DNA from: JAFLTL01 sp964389525
Lineage (GTDB): Bacteria > Bacteroidota > Bacteroidia > Bacteroidales > Muribaculaceae
DNA length: 64,000 bases
Reading direction: 5' to 3'
NCBI GenBank assembly: GCA_964389525.1
Contig: CAYMEX010000002.1
Span: forward strand, 62,001-126,000
Below the pieces are notes generated by a model. The model made no database searches and had not been told where the DNA came from. It worked only from the letters and a program-made list of their open reading frames with translations. Below, piece by piece: positions 53,099 through 61,730 of the stretch. Every line of letters starts with the position of its first letter. Position 1 is the first letter of the stretch. Both the position numbers and the translations under genes were made by a program.

Positions 53099-53602
53099 TC
53101 AGACCTTATACTTATACTCGATCTCTGCAAGATCGGCGTTTGCCTTCACGATTTTCTTTGAAAGGCTCTCGCTCCACGTCTTCAGACGCGACGAGATGCC
53201 CTCGTCGGTCAGCGCGAGCATACGGGCGGCAAGCACGGCGGCATTCATTGCGCCATTCACACCGACGGTAGCCACCGGGATGCCCGGAGGCATCTGTGCG
53301 ATCGAGAGAAGCGCGTCAACGCCGCCGAGCGACGAGTTGATCGGAACTCCAATCACAGGAAGCGGAGTGATCGCTGCGATAACGCCGGGGAGAGCTGCCG
53401 ACATGCCCGCTGCTGCGATAACCACTTTCAGGCCGCGGCCTTCGGCCTCGCGTGCGAATTTCTCGACCTCGGCCGGCGTGCGGTGAGCCGACAACGCCAG
53501 AAGTTCAAACGGTATCTCGAGATCATTCAGAAAGTCTGCGGCCTTCTTCATGACGGGCATATCCGAAGTGCTGCCCATGATGATACTTACAAGAGGTGTC
53601 AT
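53099..53602 (-). CDS. purE: 5-(carboxyamino)imidazole ribonucleotide mutase
   Basis: 167 residues, the usual length. The nucleotide loop IIMGSTSDMPVMKKA, the active-site ALSAHRTP with its histidine, and VIAAAGMSAALPGVIA identify class I PurE. It rearranges N5-CAIR to CAIR in purine synthesis. It lies 37 bases downstream of the PAP2-like gene on the same strand and may be the last gene of that operon. Confidence 0.95.
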   Translation of the reverse strand: MTPLVSIIMGSTSDMPVMKKAADFLNDLEIPFELLALSAHRTPAEVEKFAREAEGRGLKVVIAAAGMSAALPGVIAAITPLPVIGVPINSSLGGVDALLSIAQMPPGIPVATVGVNGAMNAAVLAARMLALTDEGISSRLKTWSESLSKKIVKANADLAEIEYKYKV

Positions 53603-53639
53603 ATGTTTCTGTTTAATATGATGAGATTTCTACTCTAAG

Positions 53640-54260
53640 TTACATGGCAAGCATCAGCGCGCCCCACACGCATATCGCCCCGTTGGCGATGCCTGCGGCG
53701 ACCTGCATCAGAGTGTGGCGTTCGAGTATCAGGCGCGACGTTCCCGTCAGGCCGGCCACAAGTATGGCACCGAAAATCCAGCCGTCCATTGGCCATGCGT
53801 TCAGGCCGTGATAGGCAAGAAAGACAAGAAACGCGAGCATTCCGCCCGTGCCAGCTCCGTGGCCGCTTATCTTCCACTTGAAGTTCACTGCCATGTTGAC
53901 AAGCGCGGCCACCGCTCCGCCCACCGGGAACATATAAAGCCACGCAGGAGCATGCAGATGCCACAGAAACAGTCCGCAGCCCACATAGCACAGCGCCGTG
54001 ATGATATATGGCCACATCCTCTCTCCCTGCTTGTTCAGTCCCGAGTCGGTCACAACTCCGAGCTTAAACATCACAAGGATTCCGAGCACCGGTATGATCG
54101 CCGTGAGTAGAAACGTCCAGCCGATCACCGACCACACGGTCGACGGTGCCAGCGTGTAGAGATAGGTCAGCTCGATGCCGAGAGCCACAGTGTAGGTCGG
54201 CATGATGATCGGACTGAATATTGCGGATATTATACGTGATACTTTCTGTAGTGTGTTCAT
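53640..54260 (-). CDS. PAP2-superfamily membrane phosphatase-like protein
   Basis: 206 residues with about six membrane helices. Segments KQGERMWP, KISGHGAG and SRLILERHTLMQV resemble the three phosphatase motifs (K-x6-RP, SGH, SR-x5-H) of the PAP2 superfamily, in order and spacing. The substrate is probably a lipid pyrophosphate or phosphate, but the first motif is imperfect. Its ATG overlaps the rpoN stop by four bases, so it is translationally coupled to the sigma factor gene. Confidence 0.75.
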   Translation of the reverse strand: MNTLQKVSRIISAIFSPIIMPTYTVALGIELTYLYTLAPSTVWSVIGWTFLLTAIIPVLGILVMFKLGVVTDSGLNKQGERMWPYIITALCYVGCGLFLWHLHAPAWLYMFPVGGAVAALVNMAVNFKWKISGHGAGTGGMLAFLVFLAYHGLNAWPMDGWIFGAILVAGLTGTSRLILERHTLMQVAAGIANGAICVWGALMLAM

Positions 54261-55720
54261 AACTGTCTTCTCATTTTGGCACCGGGTATGCCGAGCCGTT
54301 CCCTGTACTTGGCCACAGTGCGGCGGGCGGCCTCGACCCCCCTTTCACGCAGCAGGGCGGTCAGCTTCTCATCCGACAGCGGATGCTGCTTGTCCTCCCC
54401 CTCGATAAGTTCTTTCAGGATTGAAACGAATTTGTGGCTCGAAGTGTTGTCTCCGGTCCCGGCAGCTTCGTTGAAAAGCGATTTCAGCGAGTACACTCCA
54501 CCGGCCGTTATGACATACTTGCCCGAAGTGGCCCTTGATATGACAGACAGATCGTCGCCTGTGACGGCGGCCACATCTCTCAGCACCATAGGTCTCAGAC
54601 GGCTCTTGTCGTCGGTCAGGAAAAAGTCTTGCTGAAGCTCGACGATCGCGCTCATTATGCGCCACAAAGTCTCCTGTCTTATTTTCATAAGGCCGATGAA
54701 GGCACGGGCTTCGTCGCGCTTGCTGCGCAGAAACAGCACGGCCTCGCGCCGTGCCTTTTTCACCGAGGCCGGTTCGTCGGCACGGTTGTCGCGTTTCATC
54801 TCCGCCCCCTCCTCAAAAGTCTTCTCTATCTCGAGTTCGGGTATTGTCGACAGCAACGTCAGTTTCAGCTTGCCCGGTGCCACTGCCTCGACCATGAAAT
54901 CAGGTATGATAGCCGAAGCCGCGTCATCCGACACCGAGTGGTTGTATTGCAGACCCGGTTTCGGGTTCAGGCGCGTTATTATTTCAAGTGCGCGCCCGAG
55001 AGTATCTTCATCGACTCCAAGCGCACTGCGGAGCTGATCGAAATTGCGGCCGCTGAACAGATCAAAATACTGCCCGACAATCCGGCGGGCAAGTATGTAA
55101 TCAGCCCTGTCGCCCGGCATGCGGTCGAGTTGCAGCAGCAGACAGTCCCTCAGATCCACCGCACACACTCCGGCCGGATCAAGCGACCTGACTGCATCCC
55201 AGGCATGTTTCACCGCCTTCTCCGACGGCTGGCGCCCCGTTGTCAGCAATATATCCTCAGCCACCTCCACCGGCACACGTGTCGCATACCCGCTGTCGTC
55301 GAGATTTCCGGCGATATACAGTGCTATCTTGCGCTCCTCCTCGCTGAGATCGTCAAACGACAGCTGCGACGACAGAAACTCATAGAGCGACGAGGTGCTG
55401 TCGCTACGTGTCGCATCCCACGACGGCGTCTCTTTTCTCGACACCGGCCCCGTGAACGGCACATCCTCGGCCGAACCGTAATCGGCACGCTGAAGATCGT
55501 CAGGACTCTCGTCAAATCCGTCACCCCCGTCAGCCTCACCACGCTCATCCGGCGCCTCCGACGGCTTGATCTCAAGTGCCGGATTCTCGTCGACAGTACG
55601 CCTCACCTCCTCCTCAAGCTCACGACCGGTCAGTTCGAGTATGCGCCCGAACTGCACCTGCATCGGATTGAGTTTTAGCTGTTGTTTCTGAGTGGCTGTA
55701 AGACGGAGCGACGTTTTCAT
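54257..55720 (-). CDS. rpoN: RNA polymerase sigma-54 factor
   Basis: 487 residues. The Gln-rich activator-binding region I is at the N-terminus (MKTSLRLTATQKQQLKLNPM), followed by an acidic region II. The core-binding domain is in the middle, and the DNA-binding C-terminal part has SRATSGKYVITAGGVYSLK and the RpoN box ARRTVAKYRE (465-474). It directs polymerase to -24/-12 promoters and needs an AAA+ activator. Its start overlaps the hisCB stop by four bases, so a global sigma factor is translated from a histidine-biosynthesis mRNA. One of its likely targets, the ABC operon promoter at 49867, is about 4 kb away. Confidence 0.95.
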   Translation of the reverse strand: MKTSLRLTATQKQQLKLNPMQVQFGRILELTGRELEEEVRRTVDENPALEIKPSEAPDERGEADGGDGFDESPDDLQRADYGSAEDVPFTGPVSRKETPSWDATRSDSTSSLYEFLSSQLSFDDLSEEERKIALYIAGNLDDSGYATRVPVEVAEDILLTTGRQPSEKAVKHAWDAVRSLDPAGVCAVDLRDCLLLQLDRMPGDRADYILARRIVGQYFDLFSGRNFDQLRSALGVDEDTLGRALEIITRLNPKPGLQYNHSVSDDAASAIIPDFMVEAVAPGKLKLTLLSTIPELEIEKTFEEGAEMKRDNRADEPASVKKARREAVLFLRSKRDEARAFIGLMKIRQETLWRIMSAIVELQQDFFLTDDKSRLRPMVLRDVAAVTGDDLSVISRATSGKYVITAGGVYSLKSLFNEAAGTGDNTSSHKFVSILKELIEGEDKQHPLSDEKLTALLRERGVEAARRTVAKYRERLGIPGAKMRRQL

Positions 55721-57372
55721 AGACTACCCTTTGTCGACGGCAGGCTGAAATTGAACGGATCACGGCGCACGGCCATTTTAAGCGAGCGGGCGAACGCCTT
55801 GTATATCCCCTCTATGCGGTGATGCTCATTCTCACCTTTAGCTTCGATATATAGATTGCACTTGGCTGTGTCTGTGAGGCTTTTGAAGAAGTGGCGGAAC
55901 ATCTCGGTCGGCACATCACCGATCTTCTCGCGGCCGAACTTCTCGACTTCCCATACAAGACAGGGACGCCCGCCGAAATCGATCGCAACCGTAGCCAGAC
56001 ACTCGTCCATCGGCAGGCAGAATCCATACCGTTCGAGACCGCGTTTGTCGTGAAGCGCCTTCGCCAGAGCTTCGCCGAGAGCCAGAGCCGTGTCTTCGAT
56101 CGTATGGTGCTCGTCGACATTCAGGTCTCCCTTCACCTTCACGGTGAGATCCACGCCGCCATGACGCCCTATCTGGTCAAGCATATGGTCTAAGAAGCCA
56201 AGGCCGGTCGATATATCGGTCTTTCCGCTTCCGTCCACGTCTACCGTCACAAGCACATCGGTCTCTGCAGTCACGCGGTGAACCGTGCCGCAGCGTCCGG
56301 CAGCGACGGTCTCGGCGTCCGGCATATTTCGGCCGACAACCTCACCCTTGAGCGCGGCCACAAGCAGATCGTTCTCGGCCGCCGTGCCCACAGTCAGTCG
56401 CAGACAGCCACCGCAGAGATGCACTTTCGAGCGGTTTCTCACCACTACCCCCTGTTCGAGCAGACGGCGGTAGACACCGTCGGCATCCTTCACCTTGGCA
56501 AGTATAAAGTTGGCATCCGACCGATACACCTTCTCGACTATCTCCACCTCTTTGAGCCGTTCGGCAAGATCCTCGCGCAGCATCACGAGCTCGCGGGCCG
56601 TCCTGGCGATGCGGGCTTTGTCGGTCAGCACGGCAAGAGCCTGACGCTGCGTCAGTATGCTTATGTTGTAAGGATATTTCACCTTGTTGAAGATGTCGAT
56701 TATGTCGCGGCAGGCATAACCGATGCCGAGTCTTATGGCCGCCGAAGCCCACGCTTTAGAGAACGTCTGCATCACGACCAGCCGCGGATATCTGTCGAGC
56801 AGCGATATGGCCGTTCCCTTGTCCGAGAAGTCAACATAGGCCTCATCCACGGCAAGGATGCCGCCGAACGACTGTGCGAGACGCTCGATCTCGTCAAGCG
56901 GGAAGGCGTTGCCCGTCGGGTTGTTGGGCGAACATATCCACATCACCTTGGTGTTGGCGTCGCATGCGGCAAGCAGCGCGTCGGTGTCGAGTGTGAAATC
57001 GTCGCGCAGGCTCACACGGCGGTACTCGATGTCGTTGATCGCAGCGCAGACCGAATACATGCCGTACGACGGATCAATCGCCACGACATTGTCCACACCG
57101 GGGCGGCAGAACGTGCGGTAAAGTATGTCGATGCACTCGTCGCTGCCGACTCCGAGAAATATATTCTCCGGGGCGACTCCGCGGAGTTCGCCGATATGCT
57201 GTTTCACCTGACGCTGCAGCGGATCGGGATAACGGTTCAGCCCGTTGAGTATCGAGTTCTCGTTGGCGTCAAGCCACGCTTTCGCCTCACCGCTGTATTC
57301 GTCGCGGGCACATGTATATGGCTCCAGGTCTCTTATGTTGCGACGCAGGAGATTTTCTATTTCTTTCAGCAT
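55717..57372 (-). CDS. HisC-HisB fusion: histidinol-phosphate aminotransferase + IGP dehydratase
   Basis: 551 residues. Residues 1 to about 342 are a class I/II PLP aminotransferase (HisC): LDANENS, SPNNPTGN, VDEAYVDF and PLP-binding Lys206 (QTFSKAW). After a linker (about 343-362), residues 363-551 are a complete imidazoleglycerol-phosphate dehydratase with both Mn-binding repeats, HMLDQIGRH (His396, His404) and DEHHTIED (Glu421-Glu426), and the C-terminal EHHRIEG. The two activities are steps 7 and 6 of histidine synthesis. No histidinol-phosphatase domain is present, unlike HisB of Bacteroides or E. coli. The ATG shares one base with the hisD stop (TAATG). Confidence 0.93.
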   Translation of the reverse strand: MLKEIENLLRRNIRDLEPYTCARDEYSGEAKAWLDANENSILNGLNRYPDPLQRQVKQHIGELRGVAPENIFLGVGSDECIDILYRTFCRPGVDNVVAIDPSYGMYSVCAAINDIEYRRVSLRDDFTLDTDALLAACDANTKVMWICSPNNPTGNAFPLDEIERLAQSFGGILAVDEAYVDFSDKGTAISLLDRYPRLVVMQTFSKAWASAAIRLGIGYACRDIIDIFNKVKYPYNISILTQRQALAVLTDKARIARTARELVMLREDLAERLKEVEIVEKVYRSDANFILAKVKDADGVYRRLLEQGVVVRNRSKVHLCGGCLRLTVGTAAENDLLVAALKGEVVGRNMPDAETVAAGRCGTVHRVTAETDVLVTVDVDGSGKTDISTGLGFLDHMLDQIGRHGGVDLTVKVKGDLNVDEHHTIEDTALALGEALAKALHDKRGLERYGFCLPMDECLATVAIDFGGRPCLVWEVEKFGREKIGDVPTEMFRHFFKSLTDTAKCNLYIEAKGENEHHRIEGIYKAFARSLKMAVRRDPFNFSLPSTKGSL

Positions 57373-58664
57373 TATCGCAGTGCCTCCTTTCTCACCTCCA
57401 TGGCATGGCTGTGAGCCTCAAGCCCTTCGGCCTTGGCCATAGCCATGACTGTCGATGCGAGCGACCGCACACCCTCGGGTGTAAGCCGCTGATATGTGAT
57501 TTTCTTGCAGAAGCTGTCGAGGTTCACTCCGCTGTAGGCCGTCGCATAGCCCGACGTCGGCAGTGTGTGGTTGGTGCCCGACGCATAGTCTCCGGCACTC
57601 TCTGTCGACCACGGCCCAATGAACACCGATCCGGCCGAACGCACATCGCCTGCGAGTGTTTCAGCGTCCGCCGTGTTTATGATCAGATGCTCGGGAGCAT
57701 AGGCGTTTGCAAACTCCATGATTTCCTCCATCGAGCCGAGTTGTATCAGGCGGCTGTGCTCAAGCGATTTCTGCATCATCTCGCGGCGAGGCAGCGAGGC
57801 AAGCTGGCGCTCTATCTCCGCCTCGGTGGCGGCAAGCACCTCCGCGCTGTCGGTCAGAAGCACCGACTGGCTGTCGGGGCCATGCTCGGACTGCGACAGG
57901 AAATCGGCAGCGATAAACTCAGCCGAAGCTGTCTTGTCGGCGATAACCATCACCTCCGACGGGCCGGCAGGCATGTCGATCGCCGTCCCCTGTCGGTAGC
58001 AGGCAAGCTGCTTGGCCTCCATCACAAAACGGTTTCCGGGACCGAATATCTTGAACACACGCGGCACGCTCTCAGTGCCGAGCGACATTGCCGCCACAGC
58101 CTGTGCGCCGCCGATAGCATATATGTCGGTGACACCTGCCACTCTGGCTGCGAAAAGTATCGCCGGATGCACCTTGCCCGTAGCATCGGCCGGAGTAGCC
58201 ATGACCACGCGGCGGCAGCCTGCGATGCGTGCAGGCACACCGAGCATGAGTATCGTCGAGAAGAGAGGCGAGTTGCCGCCTGGCACATAAAGTCCCACGG
58301 TGTCGATAGGCACCTGACGCTGGCTGCACACCACTCCCGGAACCGTCTCGACCTCTACCTGCTGCATCTTCTGTGCGTCGTGAAACGCCGCTATGTTGGC
58401 GGCCGCTTTCTCGATCGCCTCCTTGAGCTCGGCCGTTATCAGTCCGGCCGCCTCATCTATCTCATCTTCCGTGACGCGAAGCGACTCACGCACCGCGCCG
58501 GTAAACTTCTTCTCATATTCCCTGACTGCCCGGTCGCCGTTGGCGGCCACGTCGTCAAAGATTCCTGACACGATTCTCGCCGTCTCCTCATGCGTCGAGG
58601 CCACTGCGTCGCGCTGCAGCAGTCGGTTCCAGCTTTCCCGTTCCGGCAGTATGTGTATTTCCAT
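57372..58664 (-). CDS. hisD: Histidinol dehydrogenase
   Basis: 430 residues, standard length. The segments YVPGGNSPLFSTILM, YAIGGAQAVAAMSLGTESVP, GPGNRFVMEAKQL and AGPSEVMVIADKTASAEFIA identify HisD, with the QSEHGPDSQ catalytic histidine region near residue 260. It oxidises L-histidinol to histidine in two NAD-dependent steps. It overlaps hisG by one base upstream and hisCB by one base downstream, so all three are translationally coupled. Confidence 0.95.
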   Translation of the reverse strand: MEIHILPERESWNRLLQRDAVASTHEETARIVSGIFDDVAANGDRAVREYEKKFTGAVRESLRVTEDEIDEAAGLITAELKEAIEKAAANIAAFHDAQKMQQVEVETVPGVVCSQRQVPIDTVGLYVPGGNSPLFSTILMLGVPARIAGCRRVVMATPADATGKVHPAILFAARVAGVTDIYAIGGAQAVAAMSLGTESVPRVFKIFGPGNRFVMEAKQLACYRQGTAIDMPAGPSEVMVIADKTASAEFIAADFLSQSEHGPDSQSVLLTDSAEVLAATEAEIERQLASLPRREMMQKSLEHSRLIQLGSMEEIMEFANAYAPEHLIINTADAETLAGDVRSAGSVFIGPWSTESAGDYASGTNHTLPTSGYATAYSGVNLDSFCKKITYQRLTPEGVRSLASTVMAMAKAEGLEAHSHAMEVRKEALR

Positions 58665-59530
58665 CAGAGTATCATTTTCTCGATGTCAAGAGCGAGGATA
58701 CCCTCGGCTCCGGCCGCACGAAGCCGGCCTATGATCTCCCAGAAGCGCTTTTCCTCGATCACTGTGTGTACCGAACGCCACGACGGATCGGCAAGATGAA
58801 GCACCGTCGGGCTCTTTATGCCGGGAAGCACGGCGAGCACGTCATCAACCTTGTCAGCGGGGACGTTCATCAGCACATACTTCTTTCCGTCGGCCGCTTT
58901 GACAGCATCGATTCTGAACAGGAGTTCCTGCAGTATTGCCTCCTTCATAGGCGGAAGGCTCTCGCTGCCGCTTCCGATGAGCACAGCCTGCGACTGCATC
59001 ACCGTGTACACCTCCTCAAGGTTGTTGCTCACGAGGGTCGACCCCGACGACACGATGTCGAATATGCCGTCGGCAAGGCCGATGCCGGGAGCGATCTCCA
59101 CCGAGCCCATTATCACATGTATCTGGGCGTTGATGCGCTCCTTGTCAAGAAAACGCTTGAGTATTCCGGGATACGACGTAGCGATCTTTTTACCCTCAAA
59201 CCAGCTCAGATCTGAATATCCGGCAAACTGGGGGATGGCCAGCGACAGACGGCAGCGGCTGAAGCCGAGTTCGCTCAGCACCCTCACGTCGGCGTCCTTC
59301 TCCTCGACCTCGTTCAGGCCGACGATACCTATGTCGGCCGTTCCCGAAGCCACTGCCTCGGGTATATCGTCGTCGCGGAGAAACAGAAACTCCACCGGGA
59401 AATTGCGGGCCGGCACAAGAAGCGTGCGTTTGGCCACATTCTGTTTGATCCCGGCTTCCTTCAGAAGCTCCATCGTGTCGTCATACAGTCTGCCTTTAGA
59501 CTGGACCGCTATTCGCAGCAGATTATCCAT
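58664..59530 (-). CDS. hisG: ATP phosphoribosyltransferase, long form
   Basis: 288 residues: the long HisG, with a C-terminal regulatory domain that binds histidine, so no HisZ is needed. Seen are RIAVQSKGRLYDDTMELL, the PRPP-binding EIAPGIGLADGIFDIVSSGS and the C-terminal regulatory strands. It starts histidine synthesis from ATP and PRPP. It is the first gene of hisG-hisD-hisCB-rpoN-PAP2. Its leader (59531-59601) holds an AGGAGGTGATCC stretch and an inverted repeat. Confidence 0.95.
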   Translation of the reverse strand: MDNLLRIAVQSKGRLYDDTMELLKEAGIKQNVAKRTLLVPARNFPVEFLFLRDDDIPEAVASGTADIGIVGLNEVEEKDADVRVLSELGFSRCRLSLAIPQFAGYSDLSWFEGKKIATSYPGILKRFLDKERINAQIHVIMGSVEIAPGIGLADGIFDIVSSGSTLVSNNLEEVYTVMQSQAVLIGSGSESLPPMKEAILQELLFRIDAVKAADGKKYVLMNVPADKVDDVLAVLPGIKSPTVLHLADPSWRSVHTVIEEKRFWEIIGRLRAAGAEGILALDIEKMIL

Positions 59531-59547
59531 TTCTCTATGTAGGTTTA

Positions 59548-59601
59548 TTGAAGTGATTGGATCACCTCCTGGTTAACATCTTGTAAGCTTAAATCACTTC
59601 G
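59548..59601 (-). promoter_or_regulatory. hisG leader: long SD-like sequence inside an inverted repeat
   Basis: On the minus strand GAAGTGATT (rc of 59592-59600) can pair with AATCACTTC (rc of 59550-59558), enclosing AGGAGGTGATCCA (rc of 59558-59570). That stretch is exactly complementary to the usual 3' end of 16S rRNA. A competing local hairpin GTGAT-CCA-ATCAC is possible. The SD-like stretch ends 28 bases before the hisG ATG, too far for ordinary use. Confidence 0.45.
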
Positions 59602-61626
59602 TTAGTTCATTCTGTACTCGCGGCTGTAGCGCAGGTTCTGGTCGACGTAGTTCTCCGAGTAGTCGACCGCCACATCGGTCACGTTGCCGGCCTCGTCGGT
59701 CACGAGACTGTAGACCGGATTGACAAATCCGCGATATGGGGCTATGTCGAGCTTGCTGTAACGGTCAAGCACCTCTGCATGAAGCGCCTGATCGACTTTC
59801 ACACCATATTTCTCGACAAGAGCGGCACCGGCGGCATAGTCTCCCTCGCTCTTTATGCGCTGGATCTCGCCGAGCAGTTTTCCAAACATAAGCCGCAATG
59901 CCTCGTAGTCGTTTATCTCGAGATAGGTCTTGCCATCTTTCTTCACAAGGCCGAGCACATTGTGCGGAGCGCCATGCTCAAGCACCCACTGCGATATCAG
60001 CTGGCGGTTGCGCATATGTGCCTCCTCTATGTCCTTATCCGGCTCGATTCTCACAAGCTGCGTCATCAGTCCGTTGAGAAGATACTTGTAATACTCGGCC
60101 TTGTAAGCCTCCGGATTGTCGATCAGACCGAGTTCCACCAGATGCGGATCAGCAAGATAGTACAGCGCGAAAAGGTCGGCGCGGGTCTCCTCGAGCGTCG
60201 AGGCGTGGGCTTTCAGCGCGTCGGCCTCCACACCCGGCAGAAGCTGTCCCGAACCGTGGCCGAGACACTCGTGCAGGTCGGTGTGCAGATTGTCGGTGAT
60301 AAACAGATACTTCTCCATGATCTCGCGTGTGGGCTCGTCGATCACAAACTCGTCATTGAACCCGTTGCCCTGCGAGGCGGCGTCATAGGCAGCCGTGATA
60401 TTCTCGATCGTAACTGACTTCGACCCGTGGGCCGCACGTATCCAGTCGGCGTTAGGCAGATTTATGCCTATCGGCGTGGCAGGATAGGAGTCACCGGCCA
60501 GTATGGCGGCCGTGATAACCTTGGCCGACACACCCTTCACCTCAGGTTTGCGGAAACACTGATCGATCGGCGAGCGGTCCTCAAACCACTGCGCGTCGGC
60601 GCTGAGCACCTCCGTGCGGTGCGATGCCTCCTTGTTCTTGAAGTTCACTATCGACTCATAGGCACCTGTCAGACCGAGCGGATCGCCATAGCTCTCGATG
60701 AAACCGTTTATGAAGTCAACCTGACCCTCGGTCTCACCGAGCCACAGTATCGAATAATCGTCCCATGCCTTCAGGTCGCCGTTGGTGTAGTACTCGATCA
60801 GTTTGTCAATGACTGCCTTCTGGCCGGCGTTCTCGGCAAACTCCGACGCCTTCTTCAGGTTCTCCGTCACGCGCTTTATCGCCGGAGCATAAAGCCCGTT
60901 GGCACTGTAGACCTCCTCGGTCACCTTGCCGTCGGCACCGCGCACCTTGCGCGAGTTAAGTCCGTATGACACCGGCATTGTGTCGCCCGGCACCCTGATG
61001 CTGTTGTAGTACTCCTCCACCTCTTTCTGCGTGAGGCCCGGAGCATATATGTTGACAGCCGACGTCGCCACAAGATCGGCGCCATCAGCCTGATTCACCC
61101 TCTTTGCCGCAATATCATCGTTGAAGATGACATCGATCAGCTCCTCCGCATTAGCCGGCTTCTTGTCGGCAGGAAGAGCGTTCACGCGCTTCTCGAAAAA
61201 CTCACGTGTGAAGCCCGGCTTGAACTTGTCCATCGAGTAGTGGTGATGGATGCCGTTGCCCATCCAGAGCTGCTTCATATACACCTCGAGTTTTTCCTGC
61301 TGTGCCTCGTCTTTCACACCTCCCTCATCGGTGTAGACAGCCTCCACAAGATCTCTGATTGCCAGATTGTAGCGGCAATTCTGATCCCAGAGCATGTCGC
61401 GACCCGCAAGAGCGGCCTCATTCAGCCAGTATATCAGCTGCTTCTGGTTGAGTGAAAGATCCTCAAATCCGGGCACCTGATAACGCAGTATCTCCACATC
61501 GGCGAAACGGTCCACCACATACTCGAAATCATGTGATTCGGACTTCTCTGATTGCACACACGAGCTCATTGCAGAATTCATCAAAACGGCCGCACCGGCG
61601 ATGGCGGGCAAAATAAGTCTATTCAT
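59602..61626 (-). CDS. Dipeptidyl-peptidase 3 (M49) family lipoprotein
   Basis: 674 residues from the ATG at 61626, which opens a lipoprotein signal (MNRLILPAIAGAAVLMNSAM-SSC). The M49 zinc motif HECLGH (HEXXGH, His452-His457) and the second motif EETRAD with its glutamate ligand are intact. It is a metallo-dipeptidyl peptidase that clips dipeptides from short peptides, here tethered to the envelope. The length matches the family. It lies between GT9 (downstream end 105 bases upstream) and hisG, with short direct-repeat copies of AATCACTTCAAT on both sides. Confidence 0.92.
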   Translation of the reverse strand: MNRLILPAIAGAAVLMNSAMSSCVQSEKSESHDFEYVVDRFADVEILRYQVPGFEDLSLNQKQLIYWLNEAALAGRDMLWDQNCRYNLAIRDLVEAVYTDEGGVKDEAQQEKLEVYMKQLWMGNGIHHHYSMDKFKPGFTREFFEKRVNALPADKKPANAEELIDVIFNDDIAAKRVNQADGADLVATSAVNIYAPGLTQKEVEEYYNSIRVPGDTMPVSYGLNSRKVRGADGKVTEEVYSANGLYAPAIKRVTENLKKASEFAENAGQKAVIDKLIEYYTNGDLKAWDDYSILWLGETEGQVDFINGFIESYGDPLGLTGAYESIVNFKNKEASHRTEVLSADAQWFEDRSPIDQCFRKPEVKGVSAKVITAAILAGDSYPATPIGINLPNADWIRAAHGSKSVTIENITAAYDAASQGNGFNDEFVIDEPTREIMEKYLFITDNLHTDLHECLGHGSGQLLPGVEADALKAHASTLEETRADLFALYYLADPHLVELGLIDNPEAYKAEYYKYLLNGLMTQLVRIEPDKDIEEAHMRNRQLISQWVLEHGAPHNVLGLVKKDGKTYLEINDYEALRLMFGKLLGEIQRIKSEGDYAAGAALVEKYGVKVDQALHAEVLDRYSKLDIAPYRGFVNPVYSLVTDEAGNVTDVAVDYSENYVDQNLRYSREYRMN

Positions 61627-61689
61627 AACCGGAAACCAAAATAAGCGGCAGGCCATTGCGGCCTACCGCTACAAAGATAAGATAAAAAC

Positions 61690-61702
61690 ATTGAAGTGAT
61701 TT
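61690..61702. repeat. ATTGAAGTGATTT 13-mer, copy upstream of the DPP3 gene
   Basis: The same 13 bases as at 35052. A near copy is at 59548. The copies flank the DPP3 gene on both sides. Confidence 0.5.
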
Positions 61703-61730
61703 AAACTTATTACATTTTAAATAACTTCAT

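Noticed and set aside
59558..59570. A 16S rRNA 3'-end fragment on the plus strand (TGGATCACCTCCT)
   Set aside because: Only 13 bases match and nothing upstream resembles helix 45 or other rRNA; it is better read as an SD-like stretch on the minus strand.
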